Assembly: GCF_004348335.1 (NCBI RefSeq)
Contig: NZ_SMJW01000037.1
Coordinates: forward strand, 1-42,984
Direction: 5' to 3'
Source of the DNA: Actinomadura bangladeshensis
Lineage (GTDB): Bacteria > Actinomycetota > Actinomycetes > Streptosporangiales > Streptosporangiaceae
DNA: 42,984 nt
The notes under the pieces are model-generated. The model ran no database searches and was not told where the DNA came from. It saw only the letters and a program-made list of their open reading frames with translations. Below are positions 14,863 to 22,224 of this stretch, piece by piece. The position numbers were made by a program, and so were the translations under genes. The stretch's first letter is position 1, and each line of letters begins with the position of its first letter.

Positions 14863-14907
14863 GTGCTCATGCGGTACGGCGGCCCGTACTGGGGCGGCAA
14901 CGCCTGA
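14863..14907 (+). CDS. Possible micro-ORF ending in RYGGPYWGGNA
   Basis: A 14-codon frame (VLMRYGGPYWGGNA) starts at GTG 14863, 9 bp after a perfect AAGGAG (14848-14853); an ATG at 14869 is an alternative start. The aromatic/Gly composition and strong ribosome-binding site resemble very short RiPP precursors, but no modifying enzyme, such as a P450 or radical SAM protein, is nearby. Longer readings of the same frame start at 14704 or 14872-type codons and look non-coding. Expression is unproven. The 271 bp from 14652 to 14922 hold nothing else that I recognise. Confidence 0.25.
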   Translation: MLMRYGGPYWGGNA

Positions 14908-14922
14908 TCCGCCGCGCGCCCG

Positions 14923-16140
14923 CTACGCGACGAGGACGCCGACGGGGTCGGCGAGCAGCGCGGCGAAGCCGAGTTCGGCGGCGCCCGCCAGCGTCGCGTC
15001 ATAGCCGAGCGCGGCGGTGCGGAGCGCGACCCGCTCCCGGGACACCGGCAGGCCGCTGGTCGTCACCCGCTCGCGGACCTGCGGCGCCGCGCCCCGGTAG
15101 ATCTCGCTCAGCATGCCGCCGAAGACGACGACGCCCGGGTTGAACAGGTTGATCAGGTTGACGACGCCGAGGCCGAGCCAGCCGCCGACCCGGTCCAGGG
15201 CCCTGCGGGCGGCCTCGTCCCCGGTCTCCGCCGCCGCGACGACCGCGCGGACGCCGTCCCGTCCGAACGGGCCGCCGGCGCGTCCGGCCGCCTCCAGCAG
15301 GGCCGGTTCGCCGACCTCCGCCTCCAGGCACCCGCGCGAGCCGCAGTTGCAGGGACGGCCGTCGTACGGGTTGACGATCATGTGGCCGAGTTCGGCGGCG
15401 TAGCCCTCGTCGCCGTCCAGCAGCCGGCCGCCGACGATGATGCCGCCGCCGACTCCGACGTCCCCGTGCAGGTAGATGAGGTTCCGGCTGCCGGCGCCCG
15501 CCCCGCGCATGTGCTCGGCGAGCGCCCCCAGGTGGGCCTCGTTGCCGACGGCCACGGGCAGGCCCAGGCCGAGCCGTCGGCCGAGTTCCGGCCCGACGTC
15601 GAGATCGGTCCAGCCCATGGTGGGCGCCAGCCGCACCTTCCCGTCGGCGGCCCTGATCATGCCGCAGTACGACACGCCCACGCCGACGCACGCCGCCTCC
15701 GGCGGCGCGGCGGCGACGAGTTCGGCGCCGAACCCGGCGAGGACGTCGACCACCTCGTCCAGGTCGTCCCGGCCCCGACGGCGCGACGTCTCCCTGCGGT
15801 CCAGGATCCGGCCGCCGAGCCCGACCCTGGCGGCGGCGACCCGGTCCACCGCGACGTCGAACGCCAGCACGTACACCCGGCCGCTCTCGGCGCGGACGAC
15901 CAGCGACGGGCGGCCCGCCCGTCCCGTCCCGGCCGACGGCTCCTCCCGGACCAGCCCGGCGGCGGCGAGCTTGGCGATCAGGGTGAGGATCGTGCTCCGG
16001 TTGACGCCCATCCGGTCGGCGAGATCGGTGCGCAGCACCGCTCCGTCCCGGTGCACCTCCCGCAGCACGGCCCCGAGGTTGCGCCGCCGCGTCGACGGTG
16101 AAACCTGCCGCGCGGGGCCGGAGACGAGAGAGGACGACAT
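14923..16140 (-). CDS. ROK-family transcriptional regulator
   Basis: This 405-residue protein has an N-terminal winged helix-turn-helix at about 17-75 (LGAVLREVHRDGAVLRTDLA, then RMGVNRSTILTLIAKLAAAG) and a ROK sugar-kinase-like domain at about 90-395. The ROK zinc motif is complete (CNCGSRGCLE), and the sugar-binding ELGHMIVNP segment and phosphate loop FDVAVDRVAAARV are present. These repressors usually sense a sugar and control its uptake genes, but no sugar transporter lies next to it. The ATG has only a weak GAGG upstream. The gene is divergent from a small membrane-protein gene, with about 120 bp between them. Confidence 0.9.
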   Translation of the reverse strand: MSSSLVSGPARQVSPSTRRRNLGAVLREVHRDGAVLRTDLADRMGVNRSTILTLIAKLAAAGLVREEPSAGTGRAGRPSLVVRAESGRVYVLAFDVAVDRVAAARVGLGGRILDRRETSRRRGRDDLDEVVDVLAGFGAELVAAAPPEAACVGVGVSYCGMIRAADGKVRLAPTMGWTDLDVGPELGRRLGLGLPVAVGNEAHLGALAEHMRGAGAGSRNLIYLHGDVGVGGGIIVGGRLLDGDEGYAAELGHMIVNPYDGRPCNCGSRGCLEAEVGEPALLEAAGRAGGPFGRDGVRAVVAAAETGDEAARRALDRVGGWLGLGVVNLINLFNPGVVVFGGMLSEIYRGAAPQVRERVTTSGLPVSRERVALRTAALGYDATLAGAAELGFAALLADPVGVLVA

Positions 16141-16260
16141 GCCTCACAAGCTACCCAAGAGGGCATCGTGCGGCCGAGCCCCACCGACCGGATTACAACC
16201 GCGCCCCCGCGGCGTTGACAATGATGAAACCCTCTTCCGACCAGGATGGATGTTGCCCCG

Positions 16261-16458
16261 ATGGCCTTGCGACGACCGTCCTTCCTGCCGTCGCTGGACG
16301 ACCTCGAACGGCAGGCCGAGGCGCGCTCCGCACAGCGCGGCCGCCCCGGCTCCCAGTTCGATCATCCGACGGCGAAGAACGTCTTCGTCGCCATCCTGAT
16401 CATCACGATCGTCGCGCACGTCGTCGGCGGCATCATCTTCGTCATCATCGGCTTCTGA
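16261..16458 (+). CDS. Small single-pass membrane protein
   Basis: This 65-residue protein has a soluble basic N-terminus (MALRRPSFLPSLDDLERQAE) and one strong membrane segment (VFVAILIITIVAHVVGGIIFVIIGF) ending at the C-terminus, as in tail-anchored or regulatory peptides. The start could also be the ATG at 16246, which would add five residues; neither has an ideal Shine-Dalgarno sequence. A TTGACA at 16215-16220 could be a -35 element. It overlaps the convergent hydrolase gene by 14 bp. I know no function for it. Confidence 0.6.
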   Translation: MALRRPSFLPSLDDLERQAEARSAQRGRPGSQFDHPTAKNVFVAILIITIVAHVVGGIIFVIIGF

Positions 16459-17272
16459 GGAAGCCCGTCACCGTCCGGACAAAGCTGTCGGGGTCATCGA
16501 GCCACGGGTAATGACCGGCCCCCGGCTGGACGACCAGTTCGGCATTCGCGAAGAGCCCGGCGATGTCGGCGGCCACGCGCGGGAGCGGCCCACCGTCCAA
16601 CTCGCCCGCAAGAAGCAAGGCGGGCGTATCGGCCACGGTCACCGGCTCAAAAGCGCCGCTGGACGCGTACAGTTCAGCGGCCTCCTCATTCGTCTGCTCC
16701 ACCTCGGCGGCGGCATGCTCCCGGGCGGCGTCGTCCCACCGTCCATAGAAGAAGGGTGCGGCGGCATCCCAGTCGGCGTCGGTCGCCGTCCCCGCCCAGA
16801 TGGCCTTGTAGGCGTCCCAGCCGGCCTTGAACCATGGCTCCCCCTGCCTTAGCTCAGCGGCCTCCAGGCGTTGCTCCACGGTGAAGTCGACCCCCAGCGC
16901 GCGAGCACGAGCCGTAACGAGAACGAGGCTCCGCACCCGCCAAGGGAACCTGGCCGCGTAGATCAGAGCGATGTCCCCGCCCGCCGAATGCGCGAGGACG
17001 TCAATGCACTCCAGCCCGAGGTGCTCCCGCAGCGCCTCGATATCGGCGACCTGCCGGTCGCAGCGGTAGGTCGCCGGGTCGTCCGGCACGGCGGAGCGGC
17101 CCGTCCCCCGCAGATCCAGCAGGACGAGCCGGCGCGTCTCCGACAGCCCGCCGAGGTCACCGAGGTAGGACGAGGCGCGCATCGGCCCACCCGGAATGCA
17201 GATCAGCGGCTCTCCCTCACCCACAACGCGGTAGGCGAGTTCGGTCCCGTCAACGGCGGCGAACGAAGGCAC
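16445..17272 (-). CDS. Alpha/beta hydrolase (proline-iminopeptidase-like)
   Basis: This 275-residue alpha/beta hydrolase has the oxyanion-hole motif IPGGPM, the nucleophile elbow VLAHSAGGDIAL, an acid in LLLAGELDGG and the His in PGAGHYPW. The strand order and the RLVLLDLRGTGRSA segment resemble prolyl aminopeptidases and related esterases. The substrate cannot be named. GAGGA lies 7 bp before the GTG at 17272, which was preferred to an ATG at 17308. It is divergent from the GNAT gene, with 84 bp between starts, and its 3' end overlaps the small membrane-protein gene. Confidence 0.85.
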   Translation of the reverse strand: MPSFAAVDGTELAYRVVGEGEPLICIPGGPMRASSYLGDLGGLSETRRLVLLDLRGTGRSAVPDDPATYRCDRQVADIEALREHLGLECIDVLAHSAGGDIALIYAARFPWRVRSLVLVTARARALGVDFTVEQRLEAAELRQGEPWFKAGWDAYKAIWAGTATDADWDAAAPFFYGRWDDAAREHAAAEVEQTNEEAAELYASSGAFEPVTVADTPALLLAGELDGGPLPRVAADIAGLFANAELVVQPGAGHYPWLDDPDSFVRTVTGFLRSR

Positions 17273-17356
17273 GAGGAGATCCTCGCGGCCATGACACGCT
17301 CCCGGCAACGCGAAAACGGGATGCCCTCAGGGGGAGGGACACGGCAGTCTGAGGGA

Positions 17357-18004
17357 ATGCCGACCGAACACTTTCCGCTGCTCGGGCTGCGGCTGCGGAC
17401 CCCGCGCCTCGAATTGCGGCTGCCGTCGCCCGAAGAACTCGGCGCTCTGGCGAACGTGGCGGCGCAAGGCGTCCACGCACCCGACACGATGCCGTTCTTG
17501 GTCCCGTGGACGGACCGCCCGCCCGCCGAGATCGCCCGGGGAGTCGTCCAGCACCACTGGCTCACCCTCGGCCAATGGACGCCGGACGACTGGCAGTTGC
17601 ACTTCACCGTCTTCCACGCCGGTGAAGTGGTCGGCCAGCAGGACCTCCGTGCCCGCAACCTGGCCGTCCTCCGCCAGGTGGGCACGGGTTCATGGCTCGG
17701 CCGGCGCCACCACGGGAAGGGCATCGGCACCGAGATGAGAGCCGCCGTCCTGCACCTGGCGTTCACCGGCCTCGGCGCCGACGAGGCCATTTCCCGCGCG
17801 TTCGCCGACAGCCGTGCCTCCCTCGCCGTATCGCGCAAGCTCGGATACCGGGACAACGGCACCGCGCGCCAGGTCGTCCGAGGCGCCATGACCGTCGAAC
17901 ACCGGATGCGCCTCACCCGCGCCGACTGGGAAAACCACGCCACCACACCGGTCACCATCGAGGGTCTGGCCCCGTGCCTACCCATGTTCGGATTGAGCAC
18001 CTGA
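17357..18004 (+). CDS. GNAT-family N-acetyltransferase (RimJ/RimL-like)
   Basis: This 215-residue protein matches the RimJ/RimL-type GNAT family, which transfers acetyl from acetyl-CoA to an amine. The start RLRTPRLELRLPSPEE is typical. The acetyl-CoA-binding region TGSWLGRRHHGKGIGTEMRAAVLHLAF carries the (Q/R)xxGxG/A motif, and the C-terminal SRASLAVSRKLGYRDNGTARQ is the usual end of the fold. The acceptor is unknown. The ATG at 17357 has GAGGGA close by. The gene is monocistronic or leads into the YdeI-like gene 58 bp downstream. Confidence 0.88.
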   Translation: MPTEHFPLLGLRLRTPRLELRLPSPEELGALANVAAQGVHAPDTMPFLVPWTDRPPAEIARGVVQHHWLTLGQWTPDDWQLHFTVFHAGEVVGQQDLRARNLAVLRQVGTGSWLGRRHHGKGIGTEMRAAVLHLAFTGLGADEAISRAFADSRASLAVSRKLGYRDNGTARQVVRGAMTVEHRMRLTRADWENHATTPVTIEGLAPCLPMFGLST

Positions 18005-18062
18005 TGAACCCCACCTGAGAGCGTGCGACCCTTGGCTGGTTCACCGAACATGGGGGCCGTTG

Positions 18063-18605
18063 ATGCTGCACTTCCGGGATGGCGCCGAGTGGGATGCGTG
18101 GCTCGCCGCGCACCATGACGCCGAGGACGACGCCTGGCTGAAGATCGCCAAGAAGGGCGCGCCCGTCGCCTGCATCACCATCGGGGAGGCGGGCGAGGTG
18201 GCGCTGTGCCACGGCTGGATCGACAGCCAGCGCAAGGGCCTCGACGAGCACTTCTACCTGCAGCGCTACTCGCGGCGCCGCAAGGGCAGCCCCTGGTCGC
18301 GGATCAACGTCGAGCGCGCGGAGGCGCTGATCGCCGCGGGCCGGATGCGTCCGTCCGGGATGGCGGAGATCGACGCCGCCCGCGCGGACGGCCGCTGGGC
18401 CGCCGCCTACGCCGGGCAGCGCGACGCCGCCGTCCCACCCGACCTGGCCGCCGCCCTGTCAGCCCACCCGGAGGCCGCCGCCCGCTTCGAGCAACTAGGC
18501 AAAACCGACCGCTACCTGCTCATCCTCCCGCTCCTCAAGGCCCGAACCCCCGCCACCCGCACGTCCCGCCTGGACAAGGCGATCGCCACCCTCCTGGCCT
18601 CCTGA
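18063..18605 (+). CDS. YdeI/OmdA family protein
   Basis: This 180-residue protein has the YdeI pattern: an N-terminal domain with ALCHGWIDSQRKGLDEHFYLQRYSRRRKGSPWSRINVERAEALI, then an alpha-helical C-terminal extension ending in TRTSRLDKAIATLLAS. The family (YdeI in Bacillus, OmdA-like) is linked to bacteriocin or peptide-stress resistance, but its biochemistry is not settled. The ATG at 18063 follows a GGGGG stretch; a TTG three bases earlier is in frame. Nothing in the context suggests a specific partner. Confidence 0.82.
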   Translation: MLHFRDGAEWDAWLAAHHDAEDDAWLKIAKKGAPVACITIGEAGEVALCHGWIDSQRKGLDEHFYLQRYSRRRKGSPWSRINVERAEALIAAGRMRPSGMAEIDAARADGRWAAAYAGQRDAAVPPDLAAALSAHPEAAARFEQLGKTDRYLLILPLLKARTPATRTSRLDKAIATLLAS

Positions 18606-18628
18606 CCCTGCCGCCGCCCGCCCGACAA

Positions 18629-18883
18629 CTACGCGCCACCGGCGGGCGGCACCGCGATGACGAAGGTGCCGCGTCCCCGCGTCGCGCGCGTAAGCCCTTC
18701 GCGCCGGAGGACGCGGACGGCCGCCTCCGCCGTCGTCTGCGACACCCGGAATTCATCTGCGATGTCCCGGACGCTTGGAATGCGGCGCCCGACCGGGTAC
18801 GCCCCGGCTGCGATACGCCTGCGCAGAACGCCCGCTACCTGCTCAAAGAGCGGTTCCGGCCCGTCAAGGTCGATCTCTCCCAC
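18629..18883 (-). CDS. Short GntR-family regulator, DNA-binding domain only
   Basis: This 84-residue protein is essentially a GntR winged helix (PLFEQVAGVLRRRIAAGAYP, IPSVRDIADEFRVSQTTAEAAVR, LTRATRGRGTFVI). It has no effector domain, as in the small GntR regulators common on actinomycete integrative elements and in YtrA-like proteins. The start is uncertain: the GTG at 18883 begins 10 residues before the domain, while GTGs at 18892 and 18949 are in frame but add an unconserved Cys/His-rich tail. Three TAxxGACA repeats lie 48-75 bp upstream and are a likely operator. It is divergent from a small gene at 19060. Confidence 0.75.
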   Translation of the reverse strand: MGEIDLDGPEPLFEQVAGVLRRRIAAGAYPVGRRIPSVRDIADEFRVSQTTAEAAVRVLRREGLTRATRGRGTFVIAVPPAGGA

Positions 18884-18930
18884 GCAAGACACGCTATGAC
18901 TGCACAGAACATGGCAGGACAGAGGATTGT

Positions 18931-18958
18931 TAGGGACAGCTAAAGACACTAAGGGACA
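18931..18958. promoter_or_regulatory. Tandem operator-like repeats between GntR and the 19060 gene
   Basis: TAGGGACA (18931-18938), TAAAGACA (18941-18948) and TAAGGGACA (18950-18958) repeat at about 10-bp intervals, one helical turn. A related AGGACA lies near 18916. Direct repeats with helical phasing suggest cooperative binding by the adjacent GntR protein, which is inference. Confidence 0.4.
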
Positions 18959-18993
18959 CTTGGAGTTACAGTAAGTAGTCCAAGGAGCACAGC

Positions 18994-19026
18994 GGCCCGT
19001 CCGGCGTTCGCAGCGCCGGACGGGCC
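18994..19026. terminator. Perfect 13-bp stem hairpin in the leader of the 19060 gene
   Basis: Arms 18994-19006 and 19014-19026 are perfectly complementary with a 7-base loop. It lies 34 bp upstream of the ATG at 19060 and after the GntR repeats, so it could be an attenuator or a transcription block. Confidence 0.45.
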
Positions 19027-19059
19027 TACGGAGACCGACTTCGAAGGAGTCGATGCCCG

Positions 19060-19332
19060 ATGGACAACGAGACTACGGCGCGCGCGTCGCGGCGGTGGGA
19101 AGCGTTGGAATTCAACGCGGACGGAAGGCACTGGACGGCCCGCTTGGCGCTGCGCCTCTCGGCTCGTGAGGTGGCGGCGGGGCTGGAGTCGGCCGTGTAC
19201 GGGCCGGATGCGGACGCGTGCGTCAGGGAGACCGTCCGGCAAGACCGGCTGTGGGCCGAGTTCCCACTGCGGGCGCAGGACCACAGCGCAGCACGCAGGC
19301 GGCTTCACTACCTAGCGGGAGGCGCGCTATAA
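19060..19332 (+). CDS. Small protein of unknown function next to GntR
   Basis: This 90-residue acidic-basic mixed protein has no signal peptide or membrane segment. A central LALRLSAREVAAGLESAVYG is probably helical. It has the strong GC third-position bias of a real gene. GGAG lies 10 bp before the ATG. Position next to a minimal GntR regulator, with palindromes on both sides, suggests a gene of an integrative element or a plasmid-type control locus, but I see no integrase. The function is unknown. Confidence 0.6.
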   Translation: MDNETTARASRRWEALEFNADGRHWTARLALRLSAREVAAGLESAVYGPDADACVRETVRQDRLWAEFPLRAQDHSAARRRLHYLAGGAL

Positions 19333-19355
19333 CGCTGCTCGCCGCCCTGCTGGAC

Positions 19356-19448
19356 ATGCCGGGTGTGGCCCTGCTGACGTGGACGGCCACCACGTACGCC
19401 GCGTCCAGGCGGTACGGCTACGTCGGCAAGCACCGCACCACCTGCTAG
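19356..19448 (+). CDS. Possible small ORF following the 19060 gene
   Basis: The frame from ATG 19356 encodes 30 residues with a short hydrophobic stretch (MPGVALLTWTATTYAAS) and a basic tail (RRYGYVGKHRTTC). A GGGAGG at 19317-19322, at the end of the previous gene, suggests translational coupling, but no standard start codon lies at the expected distance. A start further upstream in the same frame is possible. Evidence is weak. Confidence 0.25.
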   Translation: MPGVALLTWTATTYAASRRYGYVGKHRTTC

Positions 19449-19468
19449 TGCGGTGTCCACGAACGTCG

Positions 19469-19554
19469 ACCGGGTCAACCGTCGTTGATCTGCGGCGTGT
19501 TGTTGCTTCCGACGCGCTCATAACAACAACACGCCGCAGATCAACGCACCCGGT
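19469..19554. repeat. Long inverted repeat (23-bp arms plus flanking 7-bp arms)
   Basis: Left arm 19483-19505 and right arm 19524-19546 are perfectly complementary over 23 bp around an 18-bp loop; the core reads GTTGATCTGCGGCGTG. Outer arms ACCGGGT (19469-19475) and ACCCGGT (19548-19554) also pair. It lies between two convergent genes and may act as a bidirectional terminator. Its length and sequence exceed the need of a terminator, so a mobile palindrome or a cis-acting site is also possible. Confidence 0.7.
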
Positions 19555-19563
19555 GAACGGCGG

Positions 19564-20985
19564 TCACGGGTGGGAGCGGGCGGGTTCCGAAGGGACGTCC
19601 GGGCGCAGTTCGAGGTGGTCGGCGGCGGTTCTGCCGGGGAGGGTCAGGGAGAGTAGGGCGGCCAGGGCGGCGAATGCCGTGGCCCACCAGAAGGACTGGT
19701 GGAAGGCGTCGGCCGGGTGGCCGGTGGTCATGACGTGCGCGAGGATCACCGCCAGGACCGCTGTGCCGAAGGAGCCGCCTATTTGTTGCGCCACGCGGAT
19801 CAGGACGCTGGCGTGGGCTATCTGTTCGCGGTCCAGGCCCTGGTAGGCGACGGCCATGACGGGGACGGTGACGGCGCCCAGGCCGATGCCGCGTAGGAGC
19901 AGCCAGCCGGCGAGCGTCCAGGTGTTCGTGTGGGCGTCGGCGTAGGCGAAGGGGACGGTGGCGGCGCCGACGACGAGGAAGCCGAAGACGGTGATGGGGC
20001 GGGCGCCGAGGCGGTCGGTGAGGCTGCCGGCCAATGAGCGGCTGAGGAGGGTGCCGATGCCCTGCGGGACGAGTGCGAGGCCCGCGCCGAGGGCCGTGGT
20101 GCCACGCATCTGCTGGTAGAAGAGCGGCAGCAGCAGGACGGCGCCGTAGAGGGTGAAGCCGGAGAAGAAGAGGACGGTCGAAGCCGACGCCGTCGGGCGG
20201 TGGGCGAACAGGCGGACGTCCACCAGGGGTGCTCGGCGGCGTAGCGCATAGGCGGCGAAGCCCGCGACCAGGCCGACGCCGATCAGCAGCGGGGTCAGGG
20301 CGCCGGGCTCCGTGAAGCCCTTGGTGGCCGCCTCGGAGAGGCCGAAGATCGTCGCGGCCATGCCGGGGGCGAGCAGCGCCAGCCCGGGGACGTCCAGGCG
20401 CGGACGGGCCGAGGGGTCGTCGCGGTCGAGGAAGCGCGCGGCCAGCCAGATGCCGACGACGCAGAACGGGACGTTCACCCAGAACATCCACCGCCAGCTG
20501 AAGTGCGTGAGGATCAGGCCGCCCACCAGCGGGCCGAGGATCGGGCCGACGAGGGCGGGCAGCGCGATGACCGCTGTCGTGCGGCCGAGCAGCCGGCCGC
20601 CCGCGGCCCGGACGACCAGGGTGGTCATCACCGGCAGCATCAGTCCGCCGCCGATGCCCTGGACGACCCGCCCGGCGATCAGCGACGGGGCGTCCCAGGC
20701 GGTGCTGGAGGCGAGCGATCCGGCCAGGAACACCGCCAGCGAGAAGATCCACACCCGCTTGCCGCCGAACCGGGCCATCGCCCAGGTGCTCAGCGGGACG
20801 GTGATGCCGAGCGCGAGCAGGTAGGCGGTGGTGACCCACTGGATGGCGGCGACCGTGGTGTGCAGGTCGGCGGCCAGCGAGTGCAGCGCCACCCCGACGA
20901 TCGTGGTGTCGAAGACGACCGCGAGGACTCCGGCGATCAGCACACCGGCCGTTCTCAGCACTTTCGGGTCGAGACGTTCCCCCAT
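19564..20985 (-). CDS. MFS drug exporter, DHA2 (EmrB/QacA) type
   Basis: This 473-residue transporter has about 14 membrane segments, the DHA2 subfamily arrangement. Motif A appears in the loop after helix 2 (STWAMARFGGKRVWI), Asp26-Thr27 in helix 1 matches the D1 motif (AVVFDTTIVGVAL), and motif C is in helix 5 (LPALVGPILGPLVGGLI). It probably exports small hydrophobic drugs using the proton gradient. It is divergent from a TetR gene across a nested dyad at 20996-21066, the standard layout of a repressor-controlled efflux pump. The 3' end faces a long inverted repeat. The start is ATG at 20985. Confidence 0.92.
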   Translation of the reverse strand: MGERLDPKVLRTAGVLIAGVLAVVFDTTIVGVALHSLAADLHTTVAAIQWVTTAYLLALGITVPLSTWAMARFGGKRVWIFSLAVFLAGSLASSTAWDAPSLIAGRVVQGIGGGLMLPVMTTLVVRAAGGRLLGRTTAVIALPALVGPILGPLVGGLILTHFSWRWMFWVNVPFCVVGIWLAARFLDRDDPSARPRLDVPGLALLAPGMAATIFGLSEAATKGFTEPGALTPLLIGVGLVAGFAAYALRRRAPLVDVRLFAHRPTASASTVLFFSGFTLYGAVLLLPLFYQQMRGTTALGAGLALVPQGIGTLLSRSLAGSLTDRLGARPITVFGFLVVGAATVPFAYADAHTNTWTLAGWLLLRGIGLGAVTVPVMAVAYQGLDREQIAHASVLIRVAQQIGGSFGTAVLAVILAHVMTTGHPADAFHQSFWWATAFAALAALLSLTLPGRTAADHLELRPDVPSEPARSHP

Positions 20986-20995
20986 GACGGACCTC

Positions 20996-21066
20996 GTTAA
21001 GAGTCAGGAATGTACCTTATGCCTCACGGTAGGCTACCCGAGTAAGGAACACAAGTGACTCTTAAC
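20996..21066. promoter_or_regulatory. Nested 71-bp dyad, putative twin operator for TetR/MFS
   Basis: GTTAAGAGTCA (20996-21006) and TGACTCTTAAC (21056-21066) are an exact 11-bp inverted repeat. TGT/ACA (21011-21013, 21049-21051) and CCTTA/TAAGG (21015-21019, 21043-21047) share the same centre, 21031. The half from 20997 to 21020 is itself an imperfect palindrome, so the region looks like two inverted operator copies, one per promoter. A GGTAGGCTACC palindrome lies near the centre. Confidence 0.6.
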
Positions 21067-21076
21067 GGAGGACGCC

Positions 21077-21721
21077 GTGGCGGAGGAGCCGGGCCGGCGC
21101 CGGCGGGGCAAGGCCCTGGAGGACGCGCTGCTGCGCGCCGCGTGGGACGAACTGGTCGACGCCGGGTACGCCGCGCTGACGATGGAGCGCGTCGCCGTCC
21201 GGGCGGGGACCAGCCGCGCCGTCCTCTACCGACGGTGGCCGGGCAAGACGGAACTGGTGATCGCGGCCATCCGGCACCGCCGGGAGGCCGATCCGGTCGC
21301 CGTCCCGGACACCGGGAGCCTGCGCGGCGACCTCATCGCGCTGATGCGCTCGGCGACCCGCCGCCGCATCGAGCTCGCCACCATGGTCGGCGCGCAGCTC
21401 GGCGGCCTGTTCGCCGAGGCCGGGACCACGCCCGCCGAACTGCGCGAACAGATGCTCGGCGGCGGTTCGCTCTGGTCGCGGGACGTCTACCGCCGCGCCG
21501 TCGAGCGCGGCGACCTCGACCGCGACCGCGTCCCCGAATCGGTGCTCACGCTGCCGTTCGACCTGCTGCGCCACGACATGCTGATGACGTTCGAGCCCGT
21601 CCCGGACGAGCGCATCACCGCCATCGTCGACGAGCTGTTCCTCCCCCTCCTGACCCACTACCGGAAGGACCAGGCCGTGACGCCGCCGCCGGGTACCGAA
21701 GGCGCCCGCGAAAGTACCTAG
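21077..21721 (+). CDS. TetR-family repressor of the MFS exporter
   Basis: This 214-residue protein has the TetR DNA-binding domain at about 11-57 (LEDALLRAAWDELVDAGYAALTMERVAVRA, then GTSRAVLYRRWPGKTELV) and a C-terminal helical domain resembling TetR_C_16-like proteins (LRGDLIALMRSATRRR, HDMLMTFEPVPDERITAIVDELFLPLL). GGAGG lies 5 bp before the GTG start. It likely represses itself and the divergent exporter through the dyad at 20996-21066; the inducing compound is unknown. The SnoaL-like gene follows after 76 bp with its own Shine-Dalgarno sequence. Confidence 0.9.
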   Translation: MAEEPGRRRRGKALEDALLRAAWDELVDAGYAALTMERVAVRAGTSRAVLYRRWPGKTELVIAAIRHRREADPVAVPDTGSLRGDLIALMRSATRRRIELATMVGAQLGGLFAEAGTTPAELREQMLGGGSLWSRDVYRRAVERGDLDRDRVPESVLTLPFDLLRHDMLMTFEPVPDERITAIVDELFLPLLTHYRKDQAVTPPPGTEGAREST

Positions 21722-21797
21722 GCACGTCAGATTCCCCGTCGTCCCCGTCTCCGTAATTTGGTGCTCGCAAGGGAGAACGAGCACTGAGGAGAGACCC

Positions 21798-22166
21798 ATG
21801 AGCGACATGAACGAGCTGGTCCAGCGCTACATCGCCGCGTGGAACGAGACCGACGGCGACGCGCGCCGGGCCGTCGTGGCGGAGGTCTTCGCCGAGGACG
21901 CGGAGTACATCGACCCGCTGGTCTCCGTCCAGGGACGGGACGGGCTCGACGCCACCATCGCGGCGGTCCAGGCGCAGTTCGGCGGGCTGGTCTTCAGCCT
22001 CGGCGACGCCGTGGACGCCCACCACGACATCGCGCGGTTCACCTGGCACCTGGGGCCCGAGGGCGGCGAGCCGGTCGTCATCGGCTTCGACGTCGCGCGG
22101 ATCGGCGCGGACGGGCGGATCGGCCAGGTGCTCGGCTTCCTCGACAAGGTGCCGGCCGGAGTCTGA
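21798..22166 (+). CDS. SnoaL-like/NTF2-fold protein
   Basis: This 122-residue protein has the NTF2-like cone fold typical of SnoaL-type polyketide cyclases and many stand-alone relatives: LVQRYIAAWNETDGDARRAVVAEVFAEDAEYIDPL, then GRDGLDATIAAVQ and the strand run FTWHLGPEGGEPVVIGFDVARIGADGRI. A SnoaL-type Asp/His active site is not clearly conserved, so a role as hydrolase, isomerase or ligand-binding protein stays open. GAGGAGA lies 6 bp before the ATG. The DUF1330 gene follows 58 bp downstream; the two may form an operon. Confidence 0.85.
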   Translation: MSDMNELVQRYIAAWNETDGDARRAVVAEVFAEDAEYIDPLVSVQGRDGLDATIAAVQAQFGGLVFSLGDAVDAHHDIARFTWHLGPEGGEPVVIGFDVARIGADGRIGQVLGFLDKVPAGV

Positions 22167-22173
22167 TCCACCC

Positions 22174-22208
22174 CGGGGCGGGCCGACCGGCCGGCCCGTC
22201 CCGCCCCG
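22174..22208. terminator. GC-rich hairpin between the SnoaL-like and DUF1330 genes
   Basis: CGGGGCGGG (22174-22182) pairs with CCCGCCCCG (22200-22208). It ends just before the GAAAGGAG of the DUF1330 gene, so it may end the first transcript or lower downstream expression. Confidence 0.35.
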
Positions 22209-22224
22209 CCCGAAAGGAGCCGTC

